The translations under genes and the position numbers were made by a program. From NCBI GenBank assembly GCA_028873845.1, contig JAPPNO010000049.1:1-38531 (forward strand): 38,531 bases of DNA, written 5' to 3'. Below the pieces are notes generated by a model, which did not search any database, had not been told where the DNA came from, and saw nothing but the letters and a program-made list of their open reading frames with translations. Shown piece after piece: positions 1 to 9,505 of this stretch. How positions within the stretch are numbered: position 1 is the first letter of the stretch; each line of letters starts with the position of its first letter. The DNA comes from Gemmatimonadota bacterium (lineage in GTDB: Bacteria; Gemmatimonadota; Gemmatimonadetes; Longimicrobiales; Gaopeijiaceae).

Positions 1-1704
1 TGCAACCACAATCACCGCAACAAGATGCGAAACTACAACCACATGTCGGCCCGGCAGACCGACGGTCGTGAAGTCGCCCTTTCGGAGTTCTCGCTGATGA
101 ACGAACTGAGCACCGCCCGCACGGTCCGCAACGAGGAGATCGCACTCGCGGTGCCCGACGGCCGGAGCGTGAGGACGCTGGTCAACGTCACCCCGATCCA
201 CGCGTCGGAGGGCAGGGTCGAATCGGTCGTGGTCACGCTGCAGGACCTGGCTCCATTCGAGGAACTCGAGCAGATGCGGACCGAGTTTCTCGCAATCGTG
301 AGTCACGAACTGCGTACTCCGCTGACCTCCATCAAGGGCTCGACCGCCACGGTGCTCGCCGCATCGCCGGAGTTCGCTCCGGCCGAAATGTTGCAGTTCT
401 TCCGCATCATCGATACGCAGGCGAACAACATGAGCGGTCTGATCGGCGACCTGCTCGATGCGGGACGCATCGCGACGGGCACCCTGTCGGTCTCGCCGGA
501 ACCATCGGATGTGGCGGCGCTCGTGGACCGGGCACGAAACACCTTCCTCAGCGGCGGCCGCGGCCGGGGGCACAGGATACTCGTCGACCTTCCGCCGGAC
601 CTGCCCCGCGTGATGGTCGATCGCCAGCGCATCGTTCAGGTGATGAACAACCTGTTTGCGAATGCCGCCACCCACGCTCCGGAGTCGACGCCGATCCAGG
701 TCGCCGCCCGGCAAAGTGGCGGCCACGTCGCCATCTCGGTTTCCGACCGGGGAAAGGGGATTCCCCCCGAACAGCTCCCGCAACTGTTCGCAAAGCACAC
801 CGGCGCCGGCGACGGGCCCCGCGGTGTCCGGGGTGGCCTGGGCCTGGCCATTTGCAAGGGGCTGGTCGAGGCCCACGGCGGGCGCATCCGGGCCGCCAGC
901 GGCGGCGAGGGCCAGGGTGCCCGGTTCACCTTCACGGTCCCCGTGACCGAGGCGGTGGACGGACCGGAAGCCGTGGCCGCGACCGCCGGGCGGGCGGTGG
1001 CCCTGAGGCAGGGTCGGGAGTCGGTGCGTATCCTGGTGGTCGACGACGACCCGCAGACGCTGCGCTACGTCCGCGACGTGCTCACCGCGGCGGGGTACAC
1101 CACCCTGTCGAAGGGTGATCACCGGGAGCTGTCGCGCGTCATCCGCGCGGAGAAACCCCAACTCGTCCTGCTCGACCTGATGCTGCCCGGCACCGATGGC
1201 ATCCAGTTGATGGAAGAGGTTCCCGAACTGGCCGATCTGCCGGTCATCTTCATCTCCGCATACGGGCGCGACGAGACGATCGCCCGCGCCCTCGGAGCCG
1301 GAGCCGCCGACTACATCGTCAAGCCGTTCTCGCCCACGGAACTGACGGCGAGGATCCGGGCGGCCCTGCGGGGCCGGACCGAGCTGCCCCCCTTCGAACT
1401 CGAAGGCCTGTCCATCGACTACGACCGGCGCCGGGTCACCGTGGCCGGGCGGCGATTGAAGCTGACGGCGACCGAGTACGAGGTGTTGCGCGTGCTGTCG
1501 ATCAACGCAGGACGGGTATCGACCTACCGTGCACTGCTCCGCCAGGCGTGGAGCCGGTACGACGGCCACGTCAACCCCAAGCTGGTGCACGCCGTCGTGA
1601 AGAGGCTGAGGCACAAGCTGGGAGAGGATGGGGGCGAGGCAGCCTACATCCTCAACGAGCGCGGGATCGGCTATCGGATGCCGGCGCCGGAGGAGGACGC
1701 TTGA
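1..1704 (+). CDS. Hybrid sensor histidine kinase with receiver and OmpR-type DNA-binding domain (5' end outside window)
   Basis: The reading frame is open to base 1, so the true start lies upstream; the first Met in the window is at 25. Counting from that Met, residues about 1-80 are the end of a PAS-like domain, matched by residues 235-310 of the next gene. HisKA follows with phospho-acceptor H94 in SHELRTPL. The HATPase domain has the NNLFANA box near 208, DRGKGIP near 241 and GLGLAI near 271. A receiver domain (about 334-450) carries D384 in LLDLMLPGTDG and K433. A winged helix of the Trans_reg_C/OmpR type (about 456-553) closes the protein. Kinase, receiver and DNA-binding output on one chain suggest a two-component pathway collapsed into one protein that regulates transcription directly. 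No membrane segment is visible in this part. The missing N-terminus probably has a GAF domain like its paralogue downstream. The stop codon overlaps the next start. Confidence 0.9.
   Translation, partial: CNHNHRNKMRNYNHMSARQTDGREVALSEFSLMNELSTARTVRNEEIALAVPDGRSVRTLVNVTPIHASEGRVESVVVTLQDLAPFEELEQMRTEFLAIVSHELRTPLTSIKGSTATVLAASPEFAPAEMLQFFRIIDTQANNMSGLIGDLLDAGRIATGTLSVSPEPSDVAALVDRARNTFLSGGRGRGHRILVDLPPDLPRVMVDRQRIVQVMNNLFANAATHAPESTPIQVAARQSGGHVAISVSDRGKGIPPEQLPQLFAKHTGAGDGPRGVRGGLGLAICKGLVEAHGGRIRAASGGEGQGARFTFTVPVTEAVDGPEAVAATAGRAVALRQGRESVRILVVDDDPQTLRYVRDVLTAAGYTTLSKGDHRELSRVIRAEKPQLVLLDLMLPGTDGIQLMEEVPELADLPVIFISAYGRDETIARALGAGAADYIVKPFSPTELTARIRAALRGRTELPPFELEGLSIDYDRRRVTVAGRRLKLTATEYEVLRVLSINAGRVSTYRALLRQAWSRYDGHVNPKLVHAVVKRLRHKLGEDGGEAAYILNERGIGYRMPAPEEDA
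1691..1696 (+). promoter_or_regulatory. Ribosome binding site that fixes the TTG start of the second kinase
   Basis: A perfect AGGAGG lies 4 bases before TTG at 1701, inside the end of the first kinase gene. The TTG overlaps the TGA stop of that gene (TTGA). No ATG occurs in a sensible place, and the GAF homology begins soon after the TTG. Confidence 0.75.
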
Positions 1705-3785
1705 GCGACATCGACGATCCGGGGCAGGAGATCTCGAGGCTGCGGGAGCGCATCGCCCGGCTGAGTTCGGCGAGCCTGCGCATCAGCGAGAGCCTCGACC
1801 TCGAATCGGTTCTGCGCGAGGTGGTCGACAGCGCACGCGTGCTGACCGGCGCCGCGAACTCGGCCATCACGACCGTGGACCGTGTCGAACAGGGTCGGGA
1901 TTTCATCTCGTCCGGCCTGACGTCCGAGGAGTTGCGGCAGCTCCGGGCCCTGCCCCAGGGAGAGCGCCTCTGGGGGTACCTGCTCCAGCATCCGCGTCCG
2001 CTGCGGCTCGACAACCTGGCGTCCCACCTCGGCGCACTCGGCATTTCCACCGCCCCCATTCTCGACCGGAGCTTCCTGGGAGCACCCATCCGCCATCGGG
2101 GGGTGAACATCGGCCATTTCTATCTCACCAACAAGGAAGGCGGCCAGGGATTCACCAGCGACGACGAGGAGATCCTGATGTTGTTCGCTTCGCAGGCGGG
2201 GGCGGCCATCGCCAACGCCAGCGCATATCGCGACGAACAGCGGGCCCGTGCCGATCTCGAGGCACTGGTCGAGACCTCGCCGGTGGGCGTGGCCGTCTTC
2301 GAGGGGAAGACCGGCGCGCTCGTACGGTTCAACCGCGAAGGGCAGCGGATGGTGGCGGGCCTGGACCCGTCGGGCCGCTCGCCCGAGGAGCTGCTGCAGG
2401 TGCTCACCGTTCGTCGCGGGGACGGCGAGGAGTTCTCGTTCGGAGAGCTTCCGCTCACGCGGGCGCTGCGCGCCGCGGAGACCGTGCGTGCCGAAGAGGT
2501 CGTGCTCTCGGTGCCGGAAGGCCGAAGCATAACGACTCTGGTCAACGCCACGCCGATCCGGGCTCAGGACGGCGAGGTCGTTACCCTGGTGGTCACGATC
2601 CAGGACCTGGCACCGCTGGAGGAGCTGGAACGGCAGCGGACCGAGTTCCTCAGCATGGTCGGCCACGAGCTGCGGACGCCGCTGACCTCGATCAAGGGCT
2701 CGACCGTGTCCCTGCTTGCGAAGACGCGCGAGCTGGCCCCCGCGGAGCAGCTCGAGTTCTTCCGCATCATCGACGAGCAGACCGAACGCATGCAGGGCCT
2801 GATCAGCGACCTGCTCGACGCGGGGCACATCGATTCGGGCACGCTGTCGGTCGCACCGCAGCCCTCCGAGGTGGCCGCCCTGGTGGACAGGGCCAGAACC
2901 ACCTTCCTCGGCGGTGGCGGCCGGCACACCGTCATCATCGATCTGCCGCCGGATCTGCCCCTGGTGATGGCGGACCGGAGACGCATCGTGCAGGTTCTGA
3001 ACAACCTGTTCGCCAACGCCGCCCGGTACGCGCCGGAGTCGTCCCCCATCCTGGTCGAGGCGGTTCGCGACGGCGTACACGTCGCGGTCTCGGTCACCGA
3101 CCGGGGCCGCGGCATACCCCCCGACAGGCTGCTGCACCTGTTCCGCAAGCACGCCGGAGGCGACGGCACGCCCGGAACGATGCGCTACGGCCTGGGCCTG
3201 GCCATCAGCAAGGGGCTGGTGGAGGCTCACGGCGGGCGCATACGGGCCGAAAGCGGCGGGCCGGGCCAGGGTGCGCGCATCACCTTCACCCTGCCGGCAG
3301 CCCCCGGCGACGCGGCGGCCTCCACGACCAACCCGGCACCGCCGGGCGCGGCCGGCCGGGATCGGGCGCGCATTTTGGTGGTCGACGACGACCCGAACAC
3401 GCTCCGGTTCGTGCGCCACGCCCTCCTGGCGGCGGACTATGCTCCGCTCGTGACCGGAAACCCACGGGAGCTGGCGACTCTGATCCGCAATGAGAAGCCC
3501 GCCCTCGTTCTGCTCGACCTGATGCTGCCCGGCACGGACGGGATCGAACTGATGCAGCAGGTCCGCGAGCTGTCCGAACTGCCGGTCATCTTCATCTCCG
3601 CCTACCGACGGGATGAAACCATCGCCACGGCGCTGGAAGCCGGCGCCGCCGACTATATCGTCAAGCCATTCTCGCCGACCGAGCTCGTGGCGAGGGTCCG
3701 GGCGGCGCTGAGCCGCCGACCCGAAAGGGACTCCCCCGCGCCGGGCGCCCGCGGCGAATCGTCACACTTGCCGTTCAGGCCCTGA
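1701..3785 (+). CDS. GAF-PAS hybrid histidine kinase with C-terminal receiver domain
   Basis: This is a 694-residue cytoplasmic-looking kinase; no signal peptide or membrane helix is seen. A short coiled coil (about 8-30) leads into a GAF domain (about 32-178) and a PAS domain (about 185-305). HisKA follows with H322 in GHELRTPL. The HATPase domain has NNLFANA near 434, DRGRGIP near 467 and GLGLAI near 497. A receiver domain (about 555-670) carries D606 and K655. It is a close paralogue of the upstream gene, with near-identical stretches around the H box and the phospho-Asp, but it lacks the winged helix and ends in a short Pro/Arg tail. It probably senses a cytosolic or gaseous ligand through GAF/PAS and passes phosphate on, perhaps to the first kinase. 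The TTG start is chosen from the AGGAGG 4 bases upstream and the stop/start overlap, which imply translational coupling. Confidence 0.9.
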   Translation: MSDIDDPGQEISRLRERIARLSSASLRISESLDLESVLREVVDSARVLTGAANSAITTVDRVEQGRDFISSGLTSEELRQLRALPQGERLWGYLLQHPRPLRLDNLASHLGALGISTAPILDRSFLGAPIRHRGVNIGHFYLTNKEGGQGFTSDDEEILMLFASQAGAAIANASAYRDEQRARADLEALVETSPVGVAVFEGKTGALVRFNREGQRMVAGLDPSGRSPEELLQVLTVRRGDGEEFSFGELPLTRALRAAETVRAEEVVLSVPEGRSITTLVNATPIRAQDGEVVTLVVTIQDLAPLEELERQRTEFLSMVGHELRTPLTSIKGSTVSLLAKTRELAPAEQLEFFRIIDEQTERMQGLISDLLDAGHIDSGTLSVAPQPSEVAALVDRARTTFLGGGGRHTVIIDLPPDLPLVMADRRRIVQVLNNLFANAARYAPESSPILVEAVRDGVHVAVSVTDRGRGIPPDRLLHLFRKHAGGDGTPGTMRYGLGLAISKGLVEAHGGRIRAESGGPGQGARITFTLPAAPGDAAASTTNPAPPGAAGRDRARILVVDDDPNTLRFVRHALLAADYAPLVTGNPRELATLIRNEKPALVLLDLMLPGTDGIELMQQVRELSELPVIFISAYRRDETIATALEAGAADYIVKPFSPTELVARVRAALSRRPERDSPAPGARGESSHLPFRP

Positions 3786-3862
3786 GGCGGAGCCTGCCGG
3801 CGCCGGTATGCTGAAGGGGGCGGCGTCTTGACGCGTCCGGCGCGGTTGGGTCACTTGCCGTC

Positions 3863-5491
3863 ATGTCCCTCCGTGCCGACTACGACCTCGACACCTTTCG
3901 CGGCGACCTCTTCGGCGGACTGACGTCGGCCGTCGTGGCGCTGCCGGTCGCGCTCGCCTTCGGGGTGGCGTCCGGGATGGGGGCCGCCGCCGGCCTCTAC
4001 AGCGTGATCGCGGTCGGTTTCTTCGCGGCCGTCTTCGGCGGCACGAAGTCCCAGATCTCCGGCCCCACCGGCCCGATGACGATCGCGATGGCGGTCATCA
4101 TCACGACCCACGCGTCCACCCTGCCCGAAGCCCTCACCGTGGTCGTGATGGGGGGGCTGATCCAGGTGCTGCTGGGAGTGCTGCGGATGGGACGCTTCGT
4201 GGTCTACACGCCGTACGTGGTGATCTCCGGGTTCATGTCCGGCGTGGGGCTGATCATCATGCTGATCCAGGCCCTGCCGTTTCTCGGGTTGCCGCCGGCG
4301 CAGGGCGGACCGATGGGCGCGATCCGGGCGCTCCCGGAAGCGATCGGGGGGATGAACGCCGGCGCCCTTACCCTGGGCGCGGTGGCTCTGGGCGTGGCCG
4401 CGTTCTGGCCGCGGAGGCTGGCCCGGTATCTGCCCGGCCTGCTCGTCGCACTCCTGGCCGGCACCGCGCTGGGGGTGCTCTGGCTGACCGACGTGCCGGT
4501 CATCGGCGAGATTCCGAGGGGCCTGCCTTCCCTGCAGCTCGAGCTTCCCACCCTCGGTTTTCTGGTGAAGTCGCTGCAGCCCGCTCTCATTCTGGCCCTG
4601 CTCGGCTCGGTGGACAGCCTGCTGACTTCGCTGGTCGCCGATTCCCTGACGGGGACGCAGCACAAACCCAACCGCGAACTCGTGGGCCAGGGGGTCGGCA
4701 ACATGGTGTCCGGCCTGTTCGGGGGACTGCCCGGCGCGGGCGCGACGATGGGCACTGTGACCAACATCCGCGCCGGCGGCACCACGCAGGTGTCGGGGGC
4801 GCTGCGCGCGCTGATGGTGCTGGCTCTTCTTCTGGGACTCGGACAGGCCGTGGAGCCGATCCCGCAAGCGGTCCTCGCGGGCATCCTCATGAAGGTCGGC
4901 TGGGACATCATCGACTGGCCGCTCCTCACCCGCATCCACCGCATCCGGCGGGAACATCTGTTCGTGATTGCGCTGACCCTGGGGCTGACGGTGTTCGTCG
5001 ATCTGGTCACCGCGGTGGCCATCGGGCTGATCGCGGCCGGAATGGTGCACGCGCGCCAACTGGAAGGCCTGGAGCTGGACAGCGTGGTCTCGGTGCCGCT
5101 GCTGGACCACGTCTTCTTCGCGGGCGAGGAGGAGGCGCGCACGATGGACCGCTATGCGGCCCGGGTCGGCCTGGTGAGGCTGAACGGAAGCTTCACGGTC
5201 GCGTCGTCCCAGAAGCTGTACAGCGTGATCGGGGGCGACATCAAGGACCACGACGTCGTCGTCTTCGACTTCACCGGGGCCACCTACATCGACGACAGCG
5301 CGGCAATGATGGTCAGGCGCCTGCTGGCGACCGCGGCCAGAGAGGACACCGAGTGCATCGTGCTGGGGCTCGCCGGCAAGGTGGCCCGGATGCTGCACAC
5401 GCTGGACATCCTGAGGGATCTGCCGGAGGAGCATGTGGTGGAGACGATGGAAGAGGCGCGCGGGTTGGCAATCCGCCTGCTGGAGGGGTAG
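3863..5491 (+). CDS. SulP family inorganic anion transporter with STAS domain
   Basis: This is a 542-residue SLC26/SulP-type permease. The N-terminal part holds the characteristic first helices (FGGLTSAVVALPVALAFGVASG) and the SGPTGPM loop, followed by roughly ten to twelve hydrophobic segments up to about residue 400. A cytoplasmic STAS domain (about 430-540) ends the protein and contains VVVFDFTGATYIDDSA, the usual anti-sigma-antagonist-like core. Family members move sulfate, bicarbonate or other anions; the substrate cannot be read from the sequence. The gene stands alone, 77 bases after the kinase, with no strong ribosome binding site before the ATG. Confidence 0.9.
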   Translation: MSLRADYDLDTFRGDLFGGLTSAVVALPVALAFGVASGMGAAAGLYSVIAVGFFAAVFGGTKSQISGPTGPMTIAMAVIITTHASTLPEALTVVVMGGLIQVLLGVLRMGRFVVYTPYVVISGFMSGVGLIIMLIQALPFLGLPPAQGGPMGAIRALPEAIGGMNAGALTLGAVALGVAAFWPRRLARYLPGLLVALLAGTALGVLWLTDVPVIGEIPRGLPSLQLELPTLGFLVKSLQPALILALLGSVDSLLTSLVADSLTGTQHKPNRELVGQGVGNMVSGLFGGLPGAGATMGTVTNIRAGGTTQVSGALRALMVLALLLGLGQAVEPIPQAVLAGILMKVGWDIIDWPLLTRIHRIRREHLFVIALTLGLTVFVDLVTAVAIGLIAAGMVHARQLEGLELDSVVSVPLLDHVFFAGEEEARTMDRYAARVGLVRLNGSFTVASSQKLYSVIGGDIKDHDVVVFDFTGATYIDDSAAMMVRRLLATAAREDTECIVLGLAGKVARMLHTLDILRDLPEEHVVETMEEARGLAIRLLEG

Positions 5492-5576
5492 GCGCCGTGG
5501 GCGGATCCTCCACCGCATTCCCGCAGCGAGGCGCACCGGCCCGTGGCCGCGAATCGCCTCGCTCACCTATCCACAC

Positions 5577-5615
5577 TGTAAATCACACTTTACATTTTGT
5601 CATGTATAGTATACA
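5577..5615 (+). promoter_or_regulatory. AT-rich promoter with two perfect dyads upstream of the S9 peptidase
   Basis: In an otherwise GC-rich region this patch holds TGTAAA-N6-TTTACA (5577-5594) and TGTAT-AGT-ATACA (5603-5615), both perfect inverted repeats. TTTACA at 5589-5594 and TATACA at 5610-5615 are 15 bases apart and could act as -35 and -10. The dyads overlap these elements, as repressor operators often do. An in-frame ATG at 5602 lies inside the patch, which argues for the later start at 5650. Confidence 0.45.
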
Positions 5616-5649
5616 GTTCTTTCACTCCCAGCTTCGCCGGATCATTTCG

Positions 5650-8037
5650 ATGCACCAACCACGCCACGCTTCCCGACTTATCCTTGCCACTGCCGGCCTC
5701 GCCCTCCTCCTGCCCCCCTCCCCCGCCGCCCCCCAGCAACCCGCCCCCCCCGACCCCCCCGGCGCGCTGCCCTACGACCTCGCCTTCGCGATGGCCTCCT
5801 TCCCGTGGGACTCGCGCTGGTTCGTGTCGCCCGACGGCCGCTTCGTCGCCTACGGCGTCCACACACCCCCCGACACCACCGTCAACCTGGACGAGCGATA
5901 CCAGCCCAACGGCACCCCGTCCTCGGCGTTGGGGACCACGCTGTACTACACCGAGATCGCCACCGGCCGCACCGTCCACGCCTGCCCGGGCGGCGCGTGC
6001 TGGCGCCCGGCGTGGTCCCCCGGCGGTACCGCGGTCGCCTTCTTCTCCGACGCCGACGGCCCGCCCCACCTCTGGGTTCACGACCTCGCCGCGGGAACAT
6101 CGCGCAAACTCTCCGACGACCCCGTGAAGCCCAAGCTCTGGGACGGCGACGAACCCCGCTGGAGCCCCGACGGCTCGACGCTGTACGCGGGGTTTGCGCC
6201 GGAGGGAAGGTACCGCAGCCCCATGCGCCCTCCCCGGGTCGAGGCCGCGAACCCGGCCGGCGTGGTGGTCCTGCGGAGCGGCAGCGAGGAGGCGGCCGCA
6301 CCGCACGACGCCCCGCCCCCCACGCCCATGGAGGACCACTTCGCGCGCGAGCACCTGGTGGCCCTCAGGGCGGTCGACGTCGCCACCGGAGAGACGCGCA
6401 CCCTGGTGCCCCACGACGCGGCGGTCGCGGCCGGCGCCGCCCGGCTGTCGCCCTCGGGAAGGTGGCTCGCCTACCTGTCCGGCTTTCGCGCCGTGAGCGA
6501 GACGTCGCAGGAAACCGTGATGGACCTCGCCGTGGTGTCCACGTCGGGGGGCGACCCGATCGTGGTGGTGCGAAACGTCCCCCTCACCCAGGGCGGCTAC
6601 TTCAACCACGGCTACAGCTGGCACCCCACCGACGACCGATTGATGTTCATCGAGGACCGGCGGATGTACCTGACCGATCTCCGCTCGGGCACGCCCTCGT
6701 TCCCCCGGCCGCTCGCTTCCGAGTTCGGATACGTCGCCGCGACCGTCTTCGGGTTCACGCGCGACGGGGAGTCCGCCGTCCTCGGCATCGACATCTTCGA
6801 CGACCGCGCCTATGGCGATCCCCGCCCGCGCGGCCTCGCCCTGGTCCCCCTCGACGGCGGTGCGCCGGCCACGATCACCTTCGACAGCGAGCGGTGGATC
6901 TACGACCGCCTCCTCAAGGCCGACGGCCGCACCCTGTGGCAGCCCGACGGCTCATCGGTTTCGGTCCTCCTCACCGAGCGTTCGACCGGCGAGAAGGCGG
7001 TGGTGCGCTACGACCCCGCGAGCGGCGAGGCCCGGATCCTCTGGAAGGCCCGCGGAAAGCTCGGCAATCTCACCTCGGGCGGGCGCCACGACTTCATGCT
7101 GGCGCAGTACGAGGACATGGCGACGCCCCCGAACATCTACCGCTTCGACGGGGACTTCGCGGCTCGGGAGCGCATCACCCACATCGATCCCCGCCTCGAC
7201 GAGGTGGAGGTGGGCACGTCGGAGACCTTCGAGACCACCGTCCCCCTCCACGACGGCACACTGACCAGGGTGAAGACCGCCGTACTGCTCCCGCCCGGCG
7301 CCAAACGCGGCGACCGCCTCCCGGCCGTGGTCACCATGTATCCCGGCGGCGACGTTACCCGCAGCGCGGCGGATTTCGGCGGCGGCAGCGTCTTCACCGT
7401 CCCCAACCTGGCCTTCACCAGCCGCGGTTTCGCGGTGGTGCTCTGCCACCTGGCGCTCGGGCCCAACCGGGAAGCCGGCAACCCGGTCCAGGAGATGGTC
7501 GACGTGCTGCTGCCGCAGGTGTACCGCGCCGCCGAACTCGGCTACGTCGACCTCGACCGGCTCGCGATCGCCGGGCAGTCGTACGGAGGGTACGGCACCG
7601 CCTCGATCGTCACCCGTACGAACGTCTTCCGGGCCGCGGTCCCCATCTCCGGCATCTTCGACCTTTTCGGCAACTACGGCCACATCGATCCCGACGGCGA
7701 CGGATTCTTCCAGGGCTGGAGCGAGGGCGGGCAGGCGCGCATGGGAACCCATCCCTGGGCCAACGTGCGCCGCTACCTCGAAAACTCCCCCTACTACAAC
7801 GCCGACAGGATCACGACGCCGGTGCTGATCGTGCACGGGACCGCCGACATGGCCTACCACGATGCGGGCAAGCTGTTCACGGCGCTCAGACGGCTGGGGA
7901 AGCCCGCGCAGCTGGCGTCGTACCTGGACCAGGGGCACGTGATCAGTCTGTGGCGGCGGGCGAGTGCGGTGGACGCGGCGAGGAGGATGGTGGAGTTCTT
8001 CAGGCGGCACCTGGGGGTGGCGGCTCCGGTGTCCTGA
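5650..8037 (+). CDS. Secreted S9 family peptidase (prolyl oligopeptidase type)
   Basis: This is a 795-residue protein with an N-terminal signal peptide (Arg/His-rich start, hydrophobic core LILATAGLALLLP, then PAAPQQ), so export is likely. The middle has WD/PD40-like beta-propeller blades with repeated SPDG/SPGG motifs (WFVSPDGRFVAYG, WRPAWSPGG, RWSPDGSTL). The C-terminal alpha/beta hydrolase domain carries the nucleophile in GQSYGGYG (S644), an Asp in HGTADMAYHD (D733) and a His in DQGHVISLW (H763). It probably cleaves oligopeptides outside the cytoplasm. The start at 5650 is preferred over ATG 5602 because it begins directly at the signal peptide and lies outside the promoter dyads. It is a single gene; the next gene is convergent. 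Confidence 0.9.
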   Translation: MHQPRHASRLILATAGLALLLPPSPAAPQQPAPPDPPGALPYDLAFAMASFPWDSRWFVSPDGRFVAYGVHTPPDTTVNLDERYQPNGTPSSALGTTLYYTEIATGRTVHACPGGACWRPAWSPGGTAVAFFSDADGPPHLWVHDLAAGTSRKLSDDPVKPKLWDGDEPRWSPDGSTLYAGFAPEGRYRSPMRPPRVEAANPAGVVVLRSGSEEAAAPHDAPPPTPMEDHFAREHLVALRAVDVATGETRTLVPHDAAVAAGAARLSPSGRWLAYLSGFRAVSETSQETVMDLAVVSTSGGDPIVVVRNVPLTQGGYFNHGYSWHPTDDRLMFIEDRRMYLTDLRSGTPSFPRPLASEFGYVAATVFGFTRDGESAVLGIDIFDDRAYGDPRPRGLALVPLDGGAPATITFDSERWIYDRLLKADGRTLWQPDGSSVSVLLTERSTGEKAVVRYDPASGEARILWKARGKLGNLTSGGRHDFMLAQYEDMATPPNIYRFDGDFAARERITHIDPRLDEVEVGTSETFETTVPLHDGTLTRVKTAVLLPPGAKRGDRLPAVVTMYPGGDVTRSAADFGGGSVFTVPNLAFTSRGFAVVLCHLALGPNREAGNPVQEMVDVLLPQVYRAAELGYVDLDRLAIAGQSYGGYGTASIVTRTNVFRAAVPISGIFDLFGNYGHIDPDGDGFFQGWSEGGQARMGTHPWANVRRYLENSPYYNADRITTPVLIVHGTADMAYHDAGKLFTALRRLGKPAQLASYLDQGHVISLWRRASAVDAARRMVEFFRRHLGVAAPVS

Positions 8038-8064
8038 CCGGGTCCCACGATCCGTCGGCGCCGT

Positions 8065-9492
8065 CTATCCCCCCACCCGCCGCGCCTGCGCCCTCCCCAT
8101 CCCGATCGACAGCACGATCCACATCGCGGCCAGCGGCCCCGTCGATACGGCCACCCACACCAGCGTCAGCCCGAGCAGCGCGAAGAGCCCGTCGATCCCC
8201 GCACCGGCGAGATCCCCGCCCCGGTACAGGAACACGTCGACCACCGGCTTGGCCTTGTACTTCTCCGACGGCGTCACGACGCTGAAGAGCGTCTCCCGGG
8301 AGGGCCTTGAAATGGCGTAGCGGGTCGCTCGGTGCACCGCCTGGAAGATCATCATGACCCCGTAGACGGGCCACACCGCCAGCACCGCGAAACCGGCCAT
8401 CGTCACGAGCGGCAGGATCGCCAGCGTCCACCCCACGCCCAGCTTCCGGATCACGTGCGTGGTGATGAAGATCTGGGTGATCAGCGTCGCCACCTGCGCC
8501 ATGGTGTCGAACTGCGCGAAGTTGCCGAGCAGCTGGCTGAAGGTGTCCGAATCGCTCAGGATGATGTTGGCCTGGGTGAAGTAGATGAGCGTGTTGGAGA
8601 CGGCCATGAACACGACCCATACACCGACGCCGAGCAGGTACGGCGAGGTCGCCACCGCGCGCGCGCCGTCCCAGAAGGTGCCCCCGATCGCTCCGTCCGC
8701 GTCCCCTTTGCCGCCGGGTCCCTCGCCCTTTCCATCTTCACCTTCACCGCCGGACCCTGCCCCCGTCCGATCGCCCGCCCCACCCCCCACCGCCTCCAGC
8801 CTGGACGCCCCCGACCGCACCGCCATCCGCTCCAGCGCCAGCATGACCGCGATCGCCGCAGCGAAGAATGCGGCCCCGATCAGCATCAGGCCCGCGGGCA
8901 GATACGCACTCTCGGTCAGCACGCTGATCAGATTCGTCGCCCAGCTCCCCACGATCGCCCCCAGCGTCCCCCCGATCCCGACGAAGGCGAACATCCGCTT
9001 TCCCTGGTCCACGTCGAAGATGTCCACCATGAACGCCCAGAAGACGCTGGTGGTGAACAGGTTGATGACCGTCAGCCAGATGTAGAAGGAGTAGCCCACA
9101 CCCCGCGACAGCGCCGTCTGCGCATCGGTCCCGATCAGCCCGCCCCCCGACCTCACGTCCTGGATCAGCAGCGCCGCGAACCCGATCAGGCACACGATCA
9201 CGAAGAGGTACGCCACCGGGATGAAGCGGCGCCGGTTGGTGCGCGCCACCACCCCGCCGAAGGCGAGGACCGCGCCCAGCGACACGAAGCAGTTGATCGC
9301 GAAGAGCCAGCGCAGTTCGTCCATGCCGCGCGCGACTCCCATGGCCTCGCGCACCGGGCGCAGGAAGAAGTAGCCGCACAGCACGGTGAAGAAGAAGAGG
9401 GCGGACATGGCGGCCAGGGGGGGTTCGCCCGGCCGCATGTTGACCAGCCGGTTCACGAGCCGAACCGTGGCGTGCCAGAGGCGTGCCACCAC
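8065..9492 (-). CDS. NTT/MFS-like translocase (ADP/ATP carrier-like membrane protein)
   Basis: This is a 475-residue polytopic membrane protein with about 11-12 hydrophobic segments. Motifs FFTVLCGYFFLRPVREAMG, FWAFMVDIFDVDQGKRMFAFVGIGGTLGAIVGS and the late RATRYAISRPSRETLFSVV are the pattern of bacterial proteins annotated as NTP/NDP exchange or MFS-like translocases. The transported substrate is unknown. A Gly/Glu/Lys-rich low-complexity loop sits near the middle (GAGSGGEGEDGKGEGPGGKG). The GTG start at 9492 is supported by AGGAGG seven bases upstream on this strand. The open frame continues to 9585, but that extension is basic and low complexity. The next gene is a divergent paralogue. Confidence 0.8.
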   Translation of the reverse strand: MVARLWHATVRLVNRLVNMRPGEPPLAAMSALFFFTVLCGYFFLRPVREAMGVARGMDELRWLFAINCFVSLGAVLAFGGVVARTNRRRFIPVAYLFVIVCLIGFAALLIQDVRSGGGLIGTDAQTALSRGVGYSFYIWLTVINLFTTSVFWAFMVDIFDVDQGKRMFAFVGIGGTLGAIVGSWATNLISVLTESAYLPAGLMLIGAAFFAAAIAVMLALERMAVRSGASRLEAVGGGAGDRTGAGSGGEGEDGKGEGPGGKGDADGAIGGTFWDGARAVATSPYLLGVGVWVVFMAVSNTLIYFTQANIILSDSDTFSQLLGNFAQFDTMAQVATLITQIFITTHVIRKLGVGWTLAILPLVTMAGFAVLAVWPVYGVMMIFQAVHRATRYAISRPSRETLFSVVTPSEKYKAKPVVDVFLYRGGDLAGAGIDGLFALLGLTLVWVAVSTGPLAAMWIVLSIGMGRAQARRVGG

Positions 9493-9499
9493 TGTGAAT

Positions 9500-9505
9500 C
9501 CTCCT
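9500..9505 (-). promoter_or_regulatory. Ribosome binding site that fixes a GTG start
   Basis: AGGAGG on the minus strand ends seven bases before GTG at 9492. This decides the start of the translocase gene against the longer frame that begins at 9585. Confidence 0.7.

Noticed and set aside
1671-3419. 582-codon minus-strand frame opposite the second kinase
   Set aside because: It is a shadow frame; all kinase motifs are on the plus strand.
3851-5566. Long open frame on the minus strand (571 codons) opposite the SulP gene
   Set aside because: Composition is His/Arg/Gln-rich shadow of GC-rich coding DNA; the plus strand carries a clear transporter.
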